From positions 1 through 35,244 of the forward strand of contig CANHZX010000006.1 in the NCBI GenBank assembly GCA_947465215.1: a stretch of 35,244 nucleotides of DNA. Direction: 5' to 3'. Positions within the stretch are counted from its first letter, which is position 1. Every line of letters begins with the position of its first letter. Shown piece by piece: positions 1 through 8,197 of this stretch. Source of the stretch: Betaproteobacteria bacterium (GTDB taxonomy: Bacteria > Pseudomonadota > Gammaproteobacteria > Burkholderiales > SG8-41). The translations under genes were made by a program, and so were the position numbers. Under the pieces are notes generated by a model. It made no database searches and was not told the DNA's origin. It was given only the letters and a program-made list of their open reading frames with translations.

Positions 1-108
1 AACAATCGGGTTACCGGGCAACCCGGGACGCTCATCGTAGCCGAAGCGGCAGGCCGGTGAAGGGCCTGCTCCACATTACGAACATTAGCCAGTGAACGGC
101 ACTAGTTC

Positions 109-327
109 TCACGCCATGAACCCGATATCGGCGGCACGGTCGATGCGCATATCGGTCAGTGCGATCACCTCATCGGCGGTAAAGCCCGGCGCCACTTCGA
201 GCAGCACAAAACGGCCGTCCTGCCATTGCAGCAACGCAAGATCGGTGACCACATAACTGACGCAGCCCTGCCCGGTCAGCGGGAAGCTGCATTGCTTTTT
301 GAGTTTGGGCCGGCCCTTGCTGTCTCA
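109..327 (-). other. In-frame continuation of the CoA-transferase beyond the TGA (missing C-terminus)
   Basis: Translation after TGA(325-327): DSKGRPKLKKQCSFPLTGQGCVSYVVTDLALLQWQDGRFVLLEVAPGFTADEVIALTDMRIDRAADIGFMA*; matches the expected C-terminal pattern of CoA-transferase B subunits (LTG..CV..VVTDLA). Confidence 0.85.
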
Positions 328-1500
328 ATGCTCCATTACGATGATCAGCTCGGAGGCGCCGGAGATCAGGTCCATCGCGCCGCCGATACCGCCGAGTTTT
401 TCGTTTTTGGTGCTCCAGTTGGCAACGCTGCCGGACTGGTCGACCTCATAGGCGCCGAGGACGACGGTGTCGATACGTCCGCCCCGGGCCATTTCGAATG
501 AGGTCACCGAATCAAAGAAGGACGCGCCGGGTTTGAGTTCGATGTACTGGCCGCTGGCGTTGTAATAATCCGGGTCGACGGCATCGCCCGATACCATCTT
601 GCCGTAGCCGAGCACGCCGTTCTCGGCGTGCAGCACGATGTCGCGGCCGTCGAGGTTGTTGGAGATCATCGTCGGGATGCCGGTGCCGAGATTGACGTAG
701 GTGCCCTCGCGCAGCAAACCGGCGGCGCGTTTGGCGATGCCGGCGCGGGTGAGTGCGGATTTGCCGTTGTAAACCTTGGCGGTATCGGCGGGACGTCGCT
801 TGGATTGCGGCACTTGTTTGGCATCAAAGGGGCGCTCGCTTTTGAACACGCGGGCGACAAAGATGCCCGGCAGCGTCACCGATTCCGGTGGCAGTTCACC
901 GACTTCGACGATCTCGTCGACTTCAACCACGGTAATGCGCGCGGACTTGGCGAATGCCGGACTCAGGTTCTGGCTGCCGCCGCGGAACTGCACATTGCCG
1001 GCGCGGTCGGCACGGTGTGCACGGATAAATGCGTAATCGACCTTGATCGCGGTTTCCAGCACATAGGTTCGGCCATCGAATTCGCGGGTCTCGCGGCCCT
1101 TGGCAAGGTCAGTGCCGACGCTGGCGGCCGCATAGAAGGCGGGAATTCCCGCCCCGCCGGCACGGCAGCGTTCGACGAGAATGCCCTGCGGCACCAATTC
1201 CACTTCGATCTCGCCGCTGACAATCTGCTCTTCGGTGGCGGTCGGCATGCCGGGGCGCACCGAAAAAGCGGCGATCAGCTTGCGCACCTGTTTGTTCTCG
1301 GCCAGCACCTGGCCGCGCAGTTCGCCGGGCGCACCCATGGAGTTACAGACCAGACACAGGTTTTTCGCCCCTTTGTCACGCAAGGCGGTGATCAGGCCGA
1401 GGGCAAAACGGTGGCCGACGCTGAAGCCACCGAGGGCAACAGTGGCGCCGTCCGGCAAGTCGGCAATGGCTTCGGCAGCAGAGGCAAATACTTTATTCAT
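325..1500 (-). CDS. 3-oxoacid (succinyl-CoA/acetoacetate or 3-oxoadipate type) CoA-transferase, fused A+B subunits, truncated by an in-frame TGA
   Basis: 391-aa ORF; A-subunit-like N-terminus (GATVALGGFSVGHRF), B-subunit motif NLGTGIPTM...HAENGVLGYG (catalytic Glu context); the same frame continues after TGA for 71 codons to a stop at 109-111. Confidence 0.85.
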   Translation of the reverse strand: MNKVFASAAEAIADLPDGATVALGGFSVGHRFALGLITALRDKGAKNLCLVCNSMGAPGELRGQVLAENKQVRKLIAAFSVRPGMPTATEEQIVSGEIEVELVPQGILVERCRAGGAGIPAFYAAASVGTDLAKGRETREFDGRTYVLETAIKVDYAFIRAHRADRAGNVQFRGGSQNLSPAFAKSARITVVEVDEIVEVGELPPESVTLPGIFVARVFKSERPFDAKQVPQSKRRPADTAKVYNGKSALTRAGIAKRAAGLLREGTYVNLGTGIPTMISNNLDGRDIVLHAENGVLGYGKMVSGDAVDPDYYNASGQYIELKPGASFFDSVTSFEMARGGRIDTVVLGAYEVDQSGSVANWSTKNEKLGGIGGAMDLISGASELIIVMEH

Positions 1501-1573
1501 GGTGAGTCTGTGTTTGATTAATCAGGTTAATAAGGATGTAAAGCAAGGAACCAAGGCAAAGAAGCAAAGCGGA

Positions 1574-2419
1574 TCAGAATCCGTAGAGCTTCGCGGGATT
1601 GTCGACGAGGATTTTATGGCGTACCGCTTCGCTGCCGGACCATTCATTGACCAGATCGAGCAGTGAAGCGTCATCCGGCAGATTGTTTTTTAAAGAGGGA
1701 TGCGGCCAGTTGGTCGCATAGAGCATGCGTTCGGGGGCGGCGCGAATCAGTTCCATCGCGGTGGCGCCGGCGTCTTCGTAACGCGGTGCGCCGGTTTTGG
1801 AGCCGTGATACGGCGCCGAGAGTTTGATCCAGCAGCGGCCGCTGTCGACCAGATTGCGCATGACTTTCCATGCCGGATCGTCAGCCGCGACCGGCTGCAT
1901 GAAACGGCCGATGTGGTCGATGACGATATCGCAGGGCAAGGCCTTGAGCATGGCTTCGCGGCCGGCAAGTTCGCGGCCGTCCATCTGCATCTGCACATGC
2001 CAGCCGTGCGGAGAGACGCGTGCAGCCATTTCATTGAGCGTGTCCCAGCTCACGCCGCCATAGGGCAGCAGGTGATAACGGATGCCGCGGATGCCCGCCT
2101 TAGTCAGACGGGCAATTTCCTCATCGCTGTCGCCGGGTTGAACGATGGCGACGCCGCGGGTCTGATGCGATTCATCACTCAACGCCTTCATCGCTTCCAG
2201 CGTGCAGCGGTTGTCATTGCCGAAGGCGGCTGGCTGGACGATGACGGTGCGGGTAATGCCGAGTCGTTGGCGCAGCTTGCGGTATTCGGCAGTGGTGCCG
2301 GGGATCGACGGCAGATTGGTGCCGGGAAGCTGCTGGTATCCCGGCTCGAAGATATGCATGTGGGTGTCGCAGGTACCGATGGGCGACGGCAGGCGGGGCC
2401 GGGTATCAGTCATGTTCAA
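1574..2419 (-). CDS. Amidohydrolase family protein (2-pyrone-4,6-dicarboxylate lactonase/LigI-like, COG3618 type)
   Basis: 281 aa; N-terminal CDTHMHIFEP metal-binding motif, IDHIGRF, YATNWPHP. Confidence 0.88.
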   Translation of the reverse strand: MNMTDTRPRLPSPIGTCDTHMHIFEPGYQQLPGTNLPSIPGTTAEYRKLRQRLGITRTVIVQPAAFGNDNRCTLEAMKALSDESHQTRGVAIVQPGDSDEEIARLTKAGIRGIRYHLLPYGGVSWDTLNEMAARVSPHGWHVQMQMDGRELAGREAMLKALPCDIVIDHIGRFMQPVAADDPAWKVMRNLVDSGRCWIKLSAPYHGSKTGAPRYEDAGATAMELIRAAPERMLYATNWPHPSLKNNLPDDASLLDLVNEWSGSEAVRHKILVDNPAKLYGF

Positions 2420-3283
2420 TCAGAGTTCGGGGTTTTTGTGGCCGGTGGCCTTGCCGGAATCGGCGACCTTCGACACGTTGTTACCAAAGGGTAGTTCAAC
2501 GCCAAGCTTTTGCGCCATGTCGAGCACCAGATGCAGGTCCTTGCGCATATTCGGCATGGGTTCACCGGCTTCCTTGGCTTCTAGCATGCCTTTCCAACGC
2601 GGACCGAGTTCATGCCAGATCTGCAGCACTGAACTGTTGGCCAGGCCCTGCTTGAATACGAGTTTCATCACGTCGGGTGCAACACCGCCCGCCTCGGCCA
2701 GCGCCAGCCCTTCGAGCAGCGCCATCACATTGGCGCTGAACACCAACTGGTGCGCGAGCTTGGCAACCTGTCCGGTACCGACATCGCCGGTATGGGTCAC
2801 GTTATCGGCAAACACTTTCAGTATCGGCATCACCGAGGCCAGCAGTTCCGGATCACCGCCGACCATCAGGCTCAGCAGTCCTTCGCGCGCGGCAAGAATG
2901 CCGCCGGAAATCGGAATATCGAGGGTATGACCGCCTTTCGCGGCGATCTGCTGCGCCACACGCAGCACCGGGCCCGGGCCCAGTGTACTGCCGGTGGCAA
3001 ATACGGCGTTCGGACGCAGCGCTTCGAGAATGCCGCCGGGGCCGGAGACGATGGCGTCGGTCTGATCGGCATCCGACACCAGGCTGATGATCAGGTCGCT
3101 GACCCGCGCGACATCGGCGGGTGAACTGCAGGGATTGGCGCCGAGTGCAGCCAGTTCACGCACCGGATCAAAACGCACATCGTAAACAGCGGTGGTGCAG
3201 CCGGCGTTGATCAGGCGGCGGGCGATCGGCAGTCCGAGCGCCCCCAGGCCGATGACGCCAACCCTGGCCTCAAGTTTCGCCAC
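2420..3283 (-). CDS. NAD(P)-dependent oxidoreductase, 3-hydroxyisobutyrate dehydrogenase family
   Basis: 287 aa; Rossmann VGVIGLGALGLPIARRL, DIPISGG substrate motif, GQVAKLAHQLVFS catalytic Lys region. Confidence 0.9.
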   Translation of the reverse strand: MAKLEARVGVIGLGALGLPIARRLINAGCTTAVYDVRFDPVRELAALGANPCSSPADVARVSDLIISLVSDADQTDAIVSGPGGILEALRPNAVFATGSTLGPGPVLRVAQQIAAKGGHTLDIPISGGILAAREGLLSLMVGGDPELLASVMPILKVFADNVTHTGDVGTGQVAKLAHQLVFSANVMALLEGLALAEAGGVAPDVMKLVFKQGLANSSVLQIWHELGPRWKGMLEAKEAGEPMPNMRKDLHLVLDMAQKLGVELPFGNNVSKVADSGKATGHKNPEL

Positions 3284-4249
3284 TTATTGCGCCTTGATGC
3301 CGGCGTCCTTGATCACCTTGGTGTAACGGGCAATCTCGGTGCGCAGGTAATCGCGGAACTGTTCTGGCGAATTGAGCACGAGATCGACGCCCATGCCGGT
3401 GAGTTTTTCCTTGGTCGCCGGCGTGTTGAACATGCGCGCGGTGTCACGCTGGATGCGTGCGACCAGTTCCGGCGGCATGTTTGCCGGGCCGAGCAGGCCG
3501 AACCAGGTGGCGATGGCGTAATCCTTGAATCCGGCCTCAGCGACCGTCGCAATCTCCGGCGCCAGCGGCGAGCGCGTGCTCCAGGTATTGGCGATGCCGC
3601 GCAGGCGTCCGCTCTGCACATGCGGAATCGCCACCGGCAGATTGCCGAACATGATCGGAATCTGTCCGCCGACGGTATCGGCCAGCGCGGGATTCTCGCC
3701 CTTGTACGGTACGTGGGTGATTTTGATGCCGAGCTGCGAAGCCATCAGTTCACCGGCCATATGCGGCGATGAGCCGACGCCGCCGGAACCGAAGGTGATC
3801 GGTTCCTTGCTCTTTTTGGCCAGTGCGATGAACTCTTTGAAGTTTTTCACCGGAAACGACGGGTGCACCACCATCAGCAGCGGCGTGTAACCGGTCAGCG
3901 TGATCGGCGTGAAGTCGCGCATCGTGTCGTACGGCGCCTTGCCGTAAAGCGCGGGGGCGACGGCAAGACTGGTTTGCGGCGTGATCATCAGCGTGTAACC
4001 GTCAGGCGGCGCCTTGGCGGTCATCTCCGCGGCGATCATGCCGCTGGCACCCGCACGGTTCTCCACCAGTACGTTCTGCTTCCAGTCAGCGGTGAGACTT
4101 TGCGCCAGCGTGCGCGCGACGATGTCGGTCGCACCGCCAGCGCCAAAGCCGACAAGGATGCGCACAGGCTTGGCCGGAAAACTCTGAGCGGCAACAGTGG
4201 ATGCAAAAGCCGCGAGCGCGGCAGCCATGAAAATATTTTTAATGGTCAT
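3284..4249 (-). CDS. Bug (TctC) family tripartite tricarboxylate transporter substrate-binding protein
   Basis: Signal peptide MTIKNIFMAAALAAFASTVAAQ; FPAKPVRILVGFGAGGATDIVAR; start moved from 4291 to the ATG at 4249. Confidence 0.93.
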   Translation of the reverse strand: MTIKNIFMAAALAAFASTVAAQSFPAKPVRILVGFGAGGATDIVARTLAQSLTADWKQNVLVENRAGASGMIAAEMTAKAPPDGYTLMITPQTSLAVAPALYGKAPYDTMRDFTPITLTGYTPLLMVVHPSFPVKNFKEFIALAKKSKEPITFGSGGVGSSPHMAGELMASQLGIKITHVPYKGENPALADTVGGQIPIMFGNLPVAIPHVQSGRLRGIANTWSTRSPLAPEIATVAEAGFKDYAIATWFGLLGPANMPPELVARIQRDTARMFNTPATKEKLTGMGVDLVLNSPEQFRDYLRTEIARYTKVIKDAGIKAQ

Positions 4250-4275
4250 GATTTCCCCCCTCCTGAAGTGGGGGC

Positions 4276-4304
4276 ATTGTGTGTAGCGCACACTGAACTG
4301 TCAA
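4276..4304 (-). promoter_or_regulatory. Sigma70-like promoter for the Bug-HIBADH-amidohydrolase-CoA-transferase operon
   Basis: Minus strand TTGACA (4299-4304), 17-nt spacer, CACAAT (4276-4281); dyad GTGTG-N5-CACAC at 4279-4293 overlaps the spacer/-10. Confidence 0.5.
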
Positions 4305-4367
4305 CCTGAAATGGCCGCCATTCCGGGCACCGGTACGGCATGCGGCACCGGTGCATGGCACATCTCG

Positions 4368-6131
4368 TTACCAGGCCAGTGCGTAGCCCTCGCGGCGCGG
4401 ATCGGCGCCGGCATGACGCAGACCGGTTTCCGGATCGACACGGATGGCACACACCGCGGCATTCGCGGCGGGGAAACGCGGCCAGACCTCAACATCGTGG
4501 CCGCGACGTTGCAGCTCGGCGATGACCGCGGGACCAAAGTCTTCTTCGACATTGAGACGGCCCGGATAGTAGGCATGCGGTGCGAAGGAGTTGGGGAAAC
4601 TTTGCGAAGAGACGCGCGGCGCTTCCACGGCCTGCTGCATGGTCATGCCGAATTCCACAACGTTCAGGAACACCTGCAGCATGCCCTGCGACTGCTGGTC
4701 ACCGCCGGGCGTGCCGAAGGTCATGAACAGTTTGCCGTCCTTGAAGGCCATTGCCGGATTCGGCGTCAGACGCGGACGTTTGCCCGGCTTGACCTCGGCC
4801 GGATGCCCCACCTCCAGCCGCGACTGACAGCCGCGCGAGGAAATTGCCAGGCCGGTGCCGGGAATGATCGGCGTTTCGCTGGCGTTGTCTGACGTCGTTG
4901 CTGAATAAGCGTTGCCGAATTTATCAACGACGCAGTTGTAGATGGTGTCCTGCGACAGCCGCGAGAGGCCATGCGGTGCGGCATACAGCGGCGTCGATGC
5001 GCCGGTGGCGCGACCGGTGTTCTCGGGATCACCCGGGTCCGGCAGACGGTCAAAGGCCTTCTGCATGTCGATGCGTGCGCGCTGGCGAACAGCATAGGCT
5101 TCGGAGATCAGCGCATCGCGCGGCACCTTGATGAATTTCGGATCACCGACATAGGCCTCGCGATCCGCGAAGGAGAGATTCAGCGCCGCCGCGATCAAGT
5201 GCGCATAATCCGGCGAGTTGTGCTTCATCGATTGGAGATCGAAGCCCTCAAGAATCTTCAGCGATTCAAGCAACACGATGCCCTGGCACCACACGTCACA
5301 GGCGTGCACGGTATAGCCGCGGTAGTTGACGGTGATGCTCTCCTCCACCGGCACCTGGAATTCGGCCATGTCCTCAAAGGTCATGAAGCCGCCGTTTTTG
5401 GCGTGGTAGTCGGCGATTTCACGCGCGATCGGACCACGGTAGAAATAATCGTGAACGGCCTGCAGCTTGTTGTCGCGGTCGCCTTTGGCGTCGCGTTCGG
5501 CCTGGATCAGACGGGCGATGGTGCCGGCGAGATCTTCCTGCAAAAACAGTTCGCCGACGCGCGGCGCACGGCCCTTGGGCAGGAAAATGCGTTCGTTGTC
5601 GGGCCAGCGGCGGAAACTGTTTTCGAGATATTCAATATTGGTCGGTAACAGCGGATAAACCGAAAAACCGTTTTTCGCCAGCTCCATCGCCGGCGCACCG
5701 GCTTCTTCAAACGATATCGTGCCGAAGCGGCGCAACGCTTCAACATAAGTGGCAGGTGCTGCGGGAATCACGGTGCGCAGCAGGTTCTCGGGCACGGCCT
5801 TGCCGTTGCCGGCAGCGATCAGTTTTGCGACATCAGTGCTCTTCGGCCAGTAACCGAGACCGGCCAGGCTGATGACCTTGTCGAGTTCCTTCATATAGAT
5901 CAGCGTTGGCGCCACACAGGCGAAGCTGACCATATCGGGTTGCAGCACGGAAAGCGCCATGGATGCGGTGACGCCGGCATCGACCGCATTGCCGCCGCGA
6001 TCGAGAACGCGCATCGCCGCCAGCGTGGCCAGATAATGACCGGACGACGCCGCGTGGTTGCGTCCGACCAGATTCGGCCGGAAGCTCGGAGCCGGAACGG
6101 CCATTTTGACTGCGCGTTTTTTTTCTGCCAT
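4368..6131 (-). CDS. Gamma-glutamyltransferase family (Ntn-hydrolase) protein, no obvious signal peptide
   Basis: GHYLATLAAMRVLDRGGNAVDAGVTASMAL N-terminal GGT motif; candidate nucleophile Thr in DTIYNCVVDKFGNAYS; PGKRPRLTPNPAM; TFGTPGGDQQ; start at the ATG 6129-6131 with AGGAGA upstream. Confidence 0.88.
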   Translation of the reverse strand: MAEKKRAVKMAVPAPSFRPNLVGRNHAASSGHYLATLAAMRVLDRGGNAVDAGVTASMALSVLQPDMVSFACVAPTLIYMKELDKVISLAGLGYWPKSTDVAKLIAAGNGKAVPENLLRTVIPAAPATYVEALRRFGTISFEEAGAPAMELAKNGFSVYPLLPTNIEYLENSFRRWPDNERIFLPKGRAPRVGELFLQEDLAGTIARLIQAERDAKGDRDNKLQAVHDYFYRGPIAREIADYHAKNGGFMTFEDMAEFQVPVEESITVNYRGYTVHACDVWCQGIVLLESLKILEGFDLQSMKHNSPDYAHLIAAALNLSFADREAYVGDPKFIKVPRDALISEAYAVRQRARIDMQKAFDRLPDPGDPENTGRATGASTPLYAAPHGLSRLSQDTIYNCVVDKFGNAYSATTSDNASETPIIPGTGLAISSRGCQSRLEVGHPAEVKPGKRPRLTPNPAMAFKDGKLFMTFGTPGGDQQSQGMLQVFLNVVEFGMTMQQAVEAPRVSSQSFPNSFAPHAYYPGRLNVEEDFGPAVIAELQRRGHDVEVWPRFPAANAAVCAIRVDPETGLRHAGADPRREGYALAW

Positions 6132-6156
6132 GACGCTTCTCCTGCTGCTGTGACGG

Positions 6157-6345
6157 TTAACCGCGTTCTGCGAGTGTTTTGCCGCCGGTACCCCAGGCGT
6201 TTTTCGGGATGTCCTGCACGATGATCGAGACGGTCTCGGGTTTGGACCCCAGAGCATCGACAAAAGCCTGGGTCACTTTTTCGATCAGGACTTTCTTTTG
6301 TTCCGGAGTGCGGCCTTCAGCGAGATAAAGCTGTGCAAGTGGCAT
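6157..6345 (-). CDS. 4-oxalocrotonate tautomerase family protein
   Basis: 62 aa, Pro immediately after Met (MPLAQLYLAEGRTPEQKKVLIEKVTQAF), AAAGGAAG ribosome-binding site. Confidence 0.9.
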   Translation of the reverse strand: MPLAQLYLAEGRTPEQKKVLIEKVTQAFVDALGSKPETVSIIVQDIPKNAWGTGGKTLAERG

Positions 6346-6388
6346 GGTGTCTTCCTTTCATAACGTAGATAAAAAAACAATCAGGTCA

Positions 6389-7366
6389 TTACTGTTCAAG
6401 CTTGATGCCGGCATCCTTGATGACCTTGCCCCACTTCGCGGTTTCGGTCTTCAGGAATGCGGCGAATTCGGCAGACGTACTGCCGACTGCAACGGCACCG
6501 GAGGCTTCAAAGGTTTTGCCGATCTCCGGCGACTGCACAATGGCGGCGATTTCGCGGCTGAGTTTTTCAATGATCGGGCGCGGCACGCCTGAGGGCGCGA
6601 TCAGGCCCTGGAAGGCTTCAGCCTGATAACCCTTCAGCGTTTCGCCGATGGTCGGCACGCCGGGCATGTTGTCGAGGCGTTTAGCGCTGGTCAGCGCGAG
6701 GCCCTTCACCTTGCCGGCCTTGATATGCGGCGCAGCGGAGATAGTCGTCGTAAACAGCATGGTAACGCGGCCGCCGATGACATCAGTGATCGCTGGCGGA
6801 ATGCCTTTATACGGCACATGGATCATTTCGATGCCGGCGGTTTTCTTGAACAACTCCGCCGACAAATGCGGCGCAGAGCCCGCACCCGGCGTGGCAAAGG
6901 TCAGTTCCCCCGGTTTGGACTTCGCCAGCGCAATCAGGTCTTTCACCGTGGACACCGGTGCACCGGCACTGACGACGAGGATGTTGGGCTGGGAATTGAG
7001 CTGAGTAACCGGCGTGAAATCCTTCAGCGGGTCATAGGGCAGCTTGGCGTAAAGGCTGGGGTTGATCGCAAAAGTCGTGGTGATCATCAACAGCGTATAA
7101 CCATCGGGTACCGCCTTCGAGGCAATTTCGGTGCCGACGATGGTCGCGGCGCCGGGTCGTGTATCAACGACGATGCTCTGGCCCCATTTGTCGGTCAGCT
7201 TCTGGCCGATGAGCCGTGCTGTGATGTCGAGTCCGCCCCCGGCGGCAAACGGAACAATCATGCGAATCGGCTTGCCGGGGTAGGCGGCAGCAGCCTTGTC
7301 CTGCGCAGCGGCGACGGTGCTGACGGCAAAAGCGGCAGCGCAGCCGGCCAGAATGAGCGACTTCAT
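6389..7366 (-). CDS. Bug (TctC) family tripartite tricarboxylate transporter substrate-binding protein
   Basis: 325 aa, signal peptide, YPGKPIRMIVPFAAGGGLDITAR, GAGSAPHLSAELFKKTAGI. Confidence 0.93.
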   Translation of the reverse strand: MKSLILAGCAAAFAVSTVAAAQDKAAAAYPGKPIRMIVPFAAGGGLDITARLIGQKLTDKWGQSIVVDTRPGAATIVGTEIASKAVPDGYTLLMITTTFAINPSLYAKLPYDPLKDFTPVTQLNSQPNILVVSAGAPVSTVKDLIALAKSKPGELTFATPGAGSAPHLSAELFKKTAGIEMIHVPYKGIPPAITDVIGGRVTMLFTTTISAAPHIKAGKVKGLALTSAKRLDNMPGVPTIGETLKGYQAEAFQGLIAPSGVPRPIIEKLSREIAAIVQSPEIGKTFEASGAVAVGSTSAEFAAFLKTETAKWGKVIKDAGIKLEQ

Positions 7367-7472
7367 GGTGATTACTCCCGGGAAAAAGTCGAAAAGATGT
7401 TATCACGCACGCTGCAGCAGTCTTGCAGCGTCGCTCAGCATCTGGACTGATTTCGCGACGGGAACGCGGGCC

Positions 7473-8195
7473 TCAGCTGCGGGGGGCTTCTTCGCGCGCG
7501 GCGCGGCTGCGGTTGCGCGCCTGGTAGAGCATGTCGAGGGTGATCTTGCGCACTTCGAGTTTGCTTTGTTCGATGTGTGCGGTCAGCAGACGCTGGGCTT
7601 CATCGACGCGGCGGCGCTGGATCGCGGTGAGAATCTGGCCATGTTCGCCATAGGTGGCGGCGATACGGTCTGTCTTGGTGAAGTCGAGCCGGCGGATGAT
7701 GCGCATGCGCTCTGTGATTTCACGATAGGTACGCAGCATTTCATGGTTGCCGGTGGATTCGACGATGCGCATGTGGAAAGCTTCATCGAGCAGGCCGACT
7801 TCAAGCGGGTCCTGCAGACGGTGCTGCTCATCGACCAGCCAGATTTTTGCCAGTCCGGCGAGCTCGGGTCGTTCTTCAGCTGCAGCACACAGTTCACGCA
7901 CAGCGAAACATTCGATTAGCACCCGGAAGTCATAGAGCTCGTCGAATTTCTCAAAACTCAGCGGCGGCACCAGCCAGCCGACCTTGGGCATGGCTTCGAC
8001 AAAGCCTTCGTGCTGCAGGCGTTGCAGGGCCTGACGCAAGGGCGTGCGGCTGACTTTGATCTGCTGCGCGAGTTCGGATTCAGAGAGGCGGTCGCCGGGC
8101 ATCAGGTCGAAATCAAATATGCGCTTCTTGATCCGCGCATAGGCCTGATCGGCGAGACTGCCTTCACCCTTGCTGATGTTCACCACTTCGGCCAT
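7473..8195 (-). CDS. GntR family transcriptional regulator (FadR/FCD subfamily)
   Basis: 240 aa; N-terminal wHTH (YARIKKRIFDFDLMPGDRLSESELAQQIKVSRTPLRQALQRLQHEGFVE), helical C-terminal domain with FHMRIVESTGN. Confidence 0.93.
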   Translation of the reverse strand: MAEVVNISKGEGSLADQAYARIKKRIFDFDLMPGDRLSESELAQQIKVSRTPLRQALQRLQHEGFVEAMPKVGWLVPPLSFEKFDELYDFRVLIECFAVRELCAAAEERPELAGLAKIWLVDEQHRLQDPLEVGLLDEAFHMRIVESTGNHEMLRTYREITERMRIIRRLDFTKTDRIAATYGEHGQILTAIQRRRVDEAQRLLTAHIEQSKLEVRKITLDMLYQARNRSRAAREEAPRS

Positions 8196-8197
8196 GT

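Noticed and set aside
1-69. Hairpins CGGGTT/AACCCG (7-25) and GCAGGCC/GGCCTGC (49-69) as a terminator of the CoA-transferase operon
   Set aside because: Stems are present but no T tract follows on the minus strand. The window edge prevents interpretation.
250-327. Selenocysteine insertion at the CoA-transferase TGA
   Set aside because: No convincing bacterial SECIS at the expected short distance. The nearest decent stem (GCAGC...GCTGC) starts about 34 nt downstream, and this family is not a known selenoprotein.
628-1521. 297-aa plus-strand ORF, and others such as 226-501, 1700-2494, 4971-5648, 15448-16410, 16954-17682
   Set aside because: All lie opposite confidently identified CDSs and have no recognisable domains.
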